Shown: piece after piece, positions 59,924-64,000 of the stretch
Numbering within the stretch: position 1 is the stretch's first letter
How the letters are laid out: each line of letters starts with the position of its first letter
From: Scenedesmus sp. ARA3
Lineage: Eukaryota > Chlorophyta > Chlorophyceae > Sphaeropleales > Scenedesmaceae
Length of the DNA: 64,000 nt
Direction of reading: 5' to 3'
Assembly (NCBI GenBank): GCA_004335835.1
Contig: RWJK01001178.1
Location: 94,588-158,587 of the forward strand
Notes under the pieces: generated by a model
What the model saw: only the letters and a program-made list of their open reading frames with translations
What the model was told of the DNA's origin: nothing
Database searches by the model: none
Program-made: the position numbers and the translations under genes

Positions 59924-61094
59924 GGGGCTATCACAGCGGTGACACTGATGGCGAACAGGTGCTGGCTTGCGAAGGCGCTCGCATGCGATTGTGAAGTTTT
60001 AAAGCGAATGTCGTACTGAGAGAAGGCAAGCAGCATGGCGCTGCTGCACCGGTAGCATTAGCAAAGCTGCACAGCACCCGCATGGCCGAAAACCCCATCC
60101 ACGGTACCTGACGGGAGTGTTTGTTGCGTTCAGCAGGTTGGCCAACATGTTAAGAAGACAGGCTCTGATGATAGCAGTAACAAGTGTCTGCACAACACCG
60201 AACGCTGAAGCTGCACGCCAAGGTTTACTACTTGATCAAGCTCATGCAGGCACATGCCGTGATGGGCATGTTGAGAACAGGAACGAAGTCGACAAATACG
60301 AATGAGACCAAATGAAGGATGTCCTTGCATGAGTAATAATGAAGACAATCGGCATACCATCCAATGATCTGCATGCTGGTGCTCTGCAAGTCCTAGAAAA
60401 GCGTGCACACACACAGCCACATCACATTGCTGACACAGCAAAGCGCAAGTGCCACTGCAGTGCTTGCTTCATTTCCCAGGGTGCCGATACGTATAAAGTA
60501 CTCAATCAGCAACGTTACATCTTGTGCACACGCTGCTATGAGCTGGATGCTGACCTACAAGGCAGATGTCGCCACAACCGCTGCCACACTGACTGGCAAC
60601 ATCCCAACCTCCAATGGCTTGACTGACAACATGACGATGATGATGACCAACCGTCGTATGCCGTGCCTCCTGCGCACCAAGCGACCTCCCCTTGCCCAAA
60701 AGGCCGCACGTGCATCGCCCTGCTGCATCACACAAAGTAGCTGGCGCTGCTGGTGACGCACCATCACACCAAGTGGCCCATCCTCTCCCAGTACGCCAAG
60801 CGTGCGACCACTCGCTCAATGAATGAACAGCCCTCACACGAAGGCCGGCGCTGGCAGCAGCCATTCGCCTGCCAGCCAACAGGCCGCACGTACATCAACC
60901 CGCTCCATCACACGAAGTAGCTGGTGACACACGAGCAAACCAAGCAGCTGACCCTTCCCCAATGCGCCATGCGCATATCGACCACGCCCGCTCACACATA
61001 GTAGCTGGCCCTGCTGGCGACATCCCAACGGCCAGCGCTCACCCAGCAGGCTACGAGCGTGACAACCCGCTCCATCGCAGCCCATCGCACGCGC
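59924..61094. other. 3' flank of PA200, including degenerate copies of its C-terminus
   Basis: Apart from the repeats at 60690-61094 no gene is seen. The left half (59924-60690) has no notable structure beyond scattered microsatellites. Confidence 0.45.
60690..61094 (-). repeat. Tandem echoes of the PA200 stop-codon region
   Basis: Sequence at the PA200 C-terminus (CACACGAAGTAGCTGG on +, encoding SYFV-stop on -) recurs near 60726, 60908 and 60986 with small changes, each followed by CTGGTGAC or CTGCTGG-type sequence. The copies lie past the stop, in the 3' flank. Confidence 0.8.
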
Positions 61095-63764
61095 TCACAC
61101 GAAGTAGCTGGCGCTGCTGGTGACCTGTGCCAGCGCCTCCCAGCGCTCCTCACCCAGCAGCGCCCGCAGCTGCTCCAGCGCGTCCTCCTCGTGCGTGCGC
61201 TTGAACTCGCTCAGGGCCTTGCTCGCATCACGCCGCACCTGAAGCAGCAGAGAGGAGACACCAGCAGACAGCATTTTCATTCGCAAAAGCACAGAGAGAA
61301 CGCTCAGCGCCGTGCTGGCGCCACAGCGCACCTGGCAGGCGGTTGTGCACAGCTGTGCAGCAGCAATCGTAAACATCACCGACAAATAGGCAAGCAGACA
61401 GCCAGCGCCCTCGCCAATGGGTCCCTGCTATTGGCAGCCGCAGCTGCAGTTGATGCACTCAACACCCGCCTCCCCGACAGCCATCTGCAACCACCACTTA
61501 GGTACAAGTATAAGTATGCAGGCCGCCCCAGCCTGAGAGAAATTTGACCACGCAAACAAAGCACAGCCAGCGTCTCACCAGCGGGTTCCTGCTGTTGGCT
61601 GCCGCCACCAGCGCCAGCAGCACCTCAGGCATCCAGCCTGGCACGTCATACGGGCTGCTCAGCACAAACGCCTTCAGGCCCTGAACCACAGCCTGCGCCT
61701 CCGCCAGAAACACCGGACCCTGCTGCGCTGCAAACGCCGCAGCGCCTGCCGCATCCAGCTGAGCTGCTGCTGCTGCTGCTGCTGCTACGACCGGCACGCC
61801 ACGGCTGCTGCCGCGCTTGTTTCCACGGCTGCCTGGCGGGGGTATGTTGAAGAGCCGGGTTACATTTGCCAGCATGGTGCGGCGCAGGGAGTCCATCTCA
61901 TGTGCTGGCAGGGCCTTGATGATGCCTGAGAGGGTTGCTGCTGACAGCCCGCGTACCTCCACCTTGCTGTCCTGCAGCCGGCCCACCACAAAGGCCTGCA
62001 GCAGCAGCAGCAGCAGGCATGACACCAAGGTGAGTTTTTTGCAGAGATGACTGCATGTGATGGGAGCGAACACCAAGCCTGCTGTTTTTGTAGCAACCTG
62101 CATGCAGCCTTGAGATCACAAAGCTGCGCTTTTTTTGCAGCAGTCACTCCATCAACCCTAGCCCAGACAGGCAAGCATCCTTCACTGCCTTGCAAGCTCA
62201 CACTCATCCTAAGCCATCAATCCTATCCATCGCACACAGATAGAAGCTCACACAGCAACACACACAGCAGCATCAGCGCCCCACCTGCAGCCGTTCCATG
62301 TCATCGCTGCCCAGCTGGTAGCAGTGCCTGAACCAGAACACCTGCAGGAACACCATCGCCGCAGCCCTGCTGCTCCACGCCTCACTGCCGCCAGCACCCA
62401 GCACAGCGCCCGCCACTCCCTTCACATGCCCTGCGCCAAACGGCACATACTTATACAGCACAAATGCCGCTTTCGCTTCGCCAGACAGCTGCTGAAAGCC
62501 AGGGCCGGAGAGCTCCTGCAGCTGCAGCACACCAGGAAGCATTGCTGCTAGCAGCGGCCGCAGGGAGCCGCTTTCGCCGCTTTCAATGGCAGCAATCAGC
62601 ATCTGCAGGCCCACGCCGCAATGCGTCAGGGACTGTGCCAGGCTGTCAGGACTAGTCGGGCCTGGTCTGCTGCCGTTGCCGCTGCTGCTGCCGCGCTGCT
62701 GCTGCTGCTGAGATGCATCCGCAGCCTCCACCATGACAGCATCATCGCTGTTGTCGCTCGCCCGTTGCTGCTGCTGCAGGTTGCTGCTACTGTTGCTGGC
62801 GCTGATATTGCCACCGCCGCCGCCAGCGCCGCTGTTCTTGAGTAGCTCCAGCTGCGCGGCATGTACTGCAAAGCGCTGCACCGCCTGCTGCAGCAGCAAC
62901 GCAGCCTGCGCCCGCAGGCCTGGCACACTGCTGTTGAGCAGCAGCACCTCGCCACCCCCTTCACCCTCCGCAGCACCTGCTGCTGCCTGCACTTCAATCT
63001 CAATGGGACTGCTACAGCCACTGCCGCCGCCGCCGCCACTGCTGCGATCGACACCAGTGGCCGCATCTGCTGGTGCTGCTGCTGATGCAGGCAGCAGGAG
63101 GTCTGCTGGTGCTGCAAACAGCCCTGCAAGGTCACCCAAAAGTGAGCCGAGGCACTCCCTGATTGCTGTTGGCTGCTCCACTTCAACTAAGCTGCTGACC
63201 TCTTGCATCAGTGCCGCTAGGAACACCCTGCAGGGTTTAGGCAGCCGCGGCTGGGCCCTAAACCCTCCACCTGCTGCCGCCGCCGCTGCTGGCACTGCCT
63301 CAACCAGCACGGGAGCCGCGCTGATCTGCGCTGCCGCCGCTGCTGCTGCCATTGCTGCATGGCTGCTGCCTTCTGAAGCAGACGCATCTGCCTCGCCTGC
63401 TGCTGGCGCTGCGAGGATGCTGCTTAAGTATGCATCACCAAGCGTGCCCTGCCTTCGAATTGCCGGCAAGCAGTGAATGAGGTACTTGAGGCGCTTCAGA
63501 TCGCTTGGCAGAGCCCCAGAAGCAGCAGCACCTGACCCTGCAACTGCTATTGCCGTTGCTGCTGGTGTGTCGCCAGCACCGGCTGCTGCTGCTGCTGCGC
63601 CCTGTACAGCTGACATGATTGCGGACACAACTTGCTGCAGCATGACAGCAGCAGGCGAAGCAGCAGAGCCGCCGGATGCATCCAATGTTTCCACACCTTC
63701 TTCCTCCATTGCATCTGCAACAACCACAGCACCGCCGTTGCTGCTGTTGCCGCTGCCGCTGCTG

Positions 63765-63799
<35 letters not shown>

Positions 63800-64000
63800 C
63801 AGCACTGTTGACAGCAGGTGGTCCAAGATGTACCTGCGGCAGCACAAAAAAAGAGCAACAGCCATGCAGTGAGCCTTGTCAGCTGTGGTCGTTGCATTAT
63901 TAGTTGTTTCCTGCCGCGCAATGCTCACCTCACCGGCAGTGCATTTGGAGCTGCAGTACAGGACACGCTGGCTTGCGTTTGGCAACTTGTGAAGGAACAG
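61095..64000 (-). CDS. PSME4: Proteasome activator PA200/PSME4 (Blm10 family), C-terminal part
   Basis: Four exons are visible on the minus strand: beyond 64000-63929, 63833-62285, 61995-61579 and 61238-61095. The gene continues past the window edge. PA200 is a HEAT-repeat protein that caps the 20S proteasome, in plants and animals mostly in the nucleus. Diagnostic parts are VFWFRHCYQLGSDD, LQDSKVEVRGLSAATLSGIIKA, SSPYDVPGWMPEVLLAL and the C-terminus RDASKALSEFKRTHEED...ALAQVTSSASYFV. The last residues keep the aromatic Y-F/Y-x (HbYX-like) tail that docks in the 20S alpha ring. The 516-codon exon has large Gln/Ala/Ser/Gly insertions (for example Gln10 after VLD) absent from plant relatives. 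The intron between the last two exons contains copies of both flanking exons. Confidence 0.9.
61285..61450 (-). repeat. Echoes of both flanking exons in the last PA200 intron
   Basis: At 61405-61450 a copy of the preceding exon end reads AAANSRDPLA (real exon, AAANSRNPLV). At 61285-61345 a copy of the last exon's start reads VRCGASTALSVL (real, VRRDASKALSEF) with an AG acceptor. Both are diverged and point the same way as the gene. Confidence 0.85.

Noticed and set aside
62626..63476. Long open frames on both strands opposite PA200
   Set aside because: They are shadows produced by the CTG/CAG-rich coding sequence of PA200.

Overview
This 64 kb window reads as nuclear DNA of a green alga (Chlorophyta, perhaps a scenedesmacean or other sphaeroplealean; this is inferred from style, not from a search). 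Genes are broken into many short exons with GT...(C)AG introns. Introns often end in CTG-rich tracts that run straight into the acceptor. Proteins carry Gln, Ala, Ser and Gly homopolymers. TGTAA, the usual chlorophyte poly(A) signal, lies downstream of several stops. The gene content is plant-like (plant-type eIF4B, PreP, PA200). I saw no rRNA, convincing tRNA, CRISPR array, bacterial operon or intact transposon.

Layout. 150-796 (+): 3' end of an FG nucleoporin, probably NUP58/45-like. 1460-4448 (+): eIF4B. 5894-13254 (+): 20-exon membrane-anchored sulfatase. 15667-16944 (-) and 17200-19077 (+): a PRXL2-type thioredoxin-fold protein divergent from an ER FKBP2-type prolyl isomerase, with 255 bp between the starts. 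20286-22158 (-) and 22267-23188 (-): a C1orf74/DUF4504-like gene directly behind BLOC1S1, 108 bp apart, a candidate bicistronic pair. 24290-32729 (+): 17-exon presequence protease PreP. 33636-37063 (+): predicted plastid EF-hand protein with one membrane segment. 37562-40018 (+): LRR-like protein. 41032-54527 (+): three tandem paralogues that join a BTB/T1(KCTD)-like N-terminus to Kelch-like repeats. 54528-59530: mostly gene-free, with palindromes. 59531-59923 (-): possible small membrane protein. 61095-64000 (-): C-terminal part of proteasome activator PA200/PSME4.

The most unusual signal is a recurring structural pattern, not a gene. Many introns, and one 3' flank, contain same-orientation, diverged partial copies ('exon echoes') of the neighbouring exon, usually with its splice site. 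PreP exon 3 is the extreme case: four extra copies of its first ~55 nt stand in a row, each separated by a CTG tract and each with its own AG acceptor. Other echoes occur in PreP, the sulfatase, the EF-hand gene, the second BTB-Kelch gene and PA200, where C-terminus/stop-region copies continue past the stop codon. Together they suggest a local duplication process, possibly linked to CTG repeats, that keeps making decoy or alternative splice sites.

The genes are mostly unrelated housekeeping functions: translation initiation, protein folding, organelle peptide clearance, the proteasome and endolysosomal sorting. The clear exception is the tandem BTB-Kelch family, a local gene expansion. Exon boundaries were set by hand from reading phase and GT/AG signals, with no transcript evidence.
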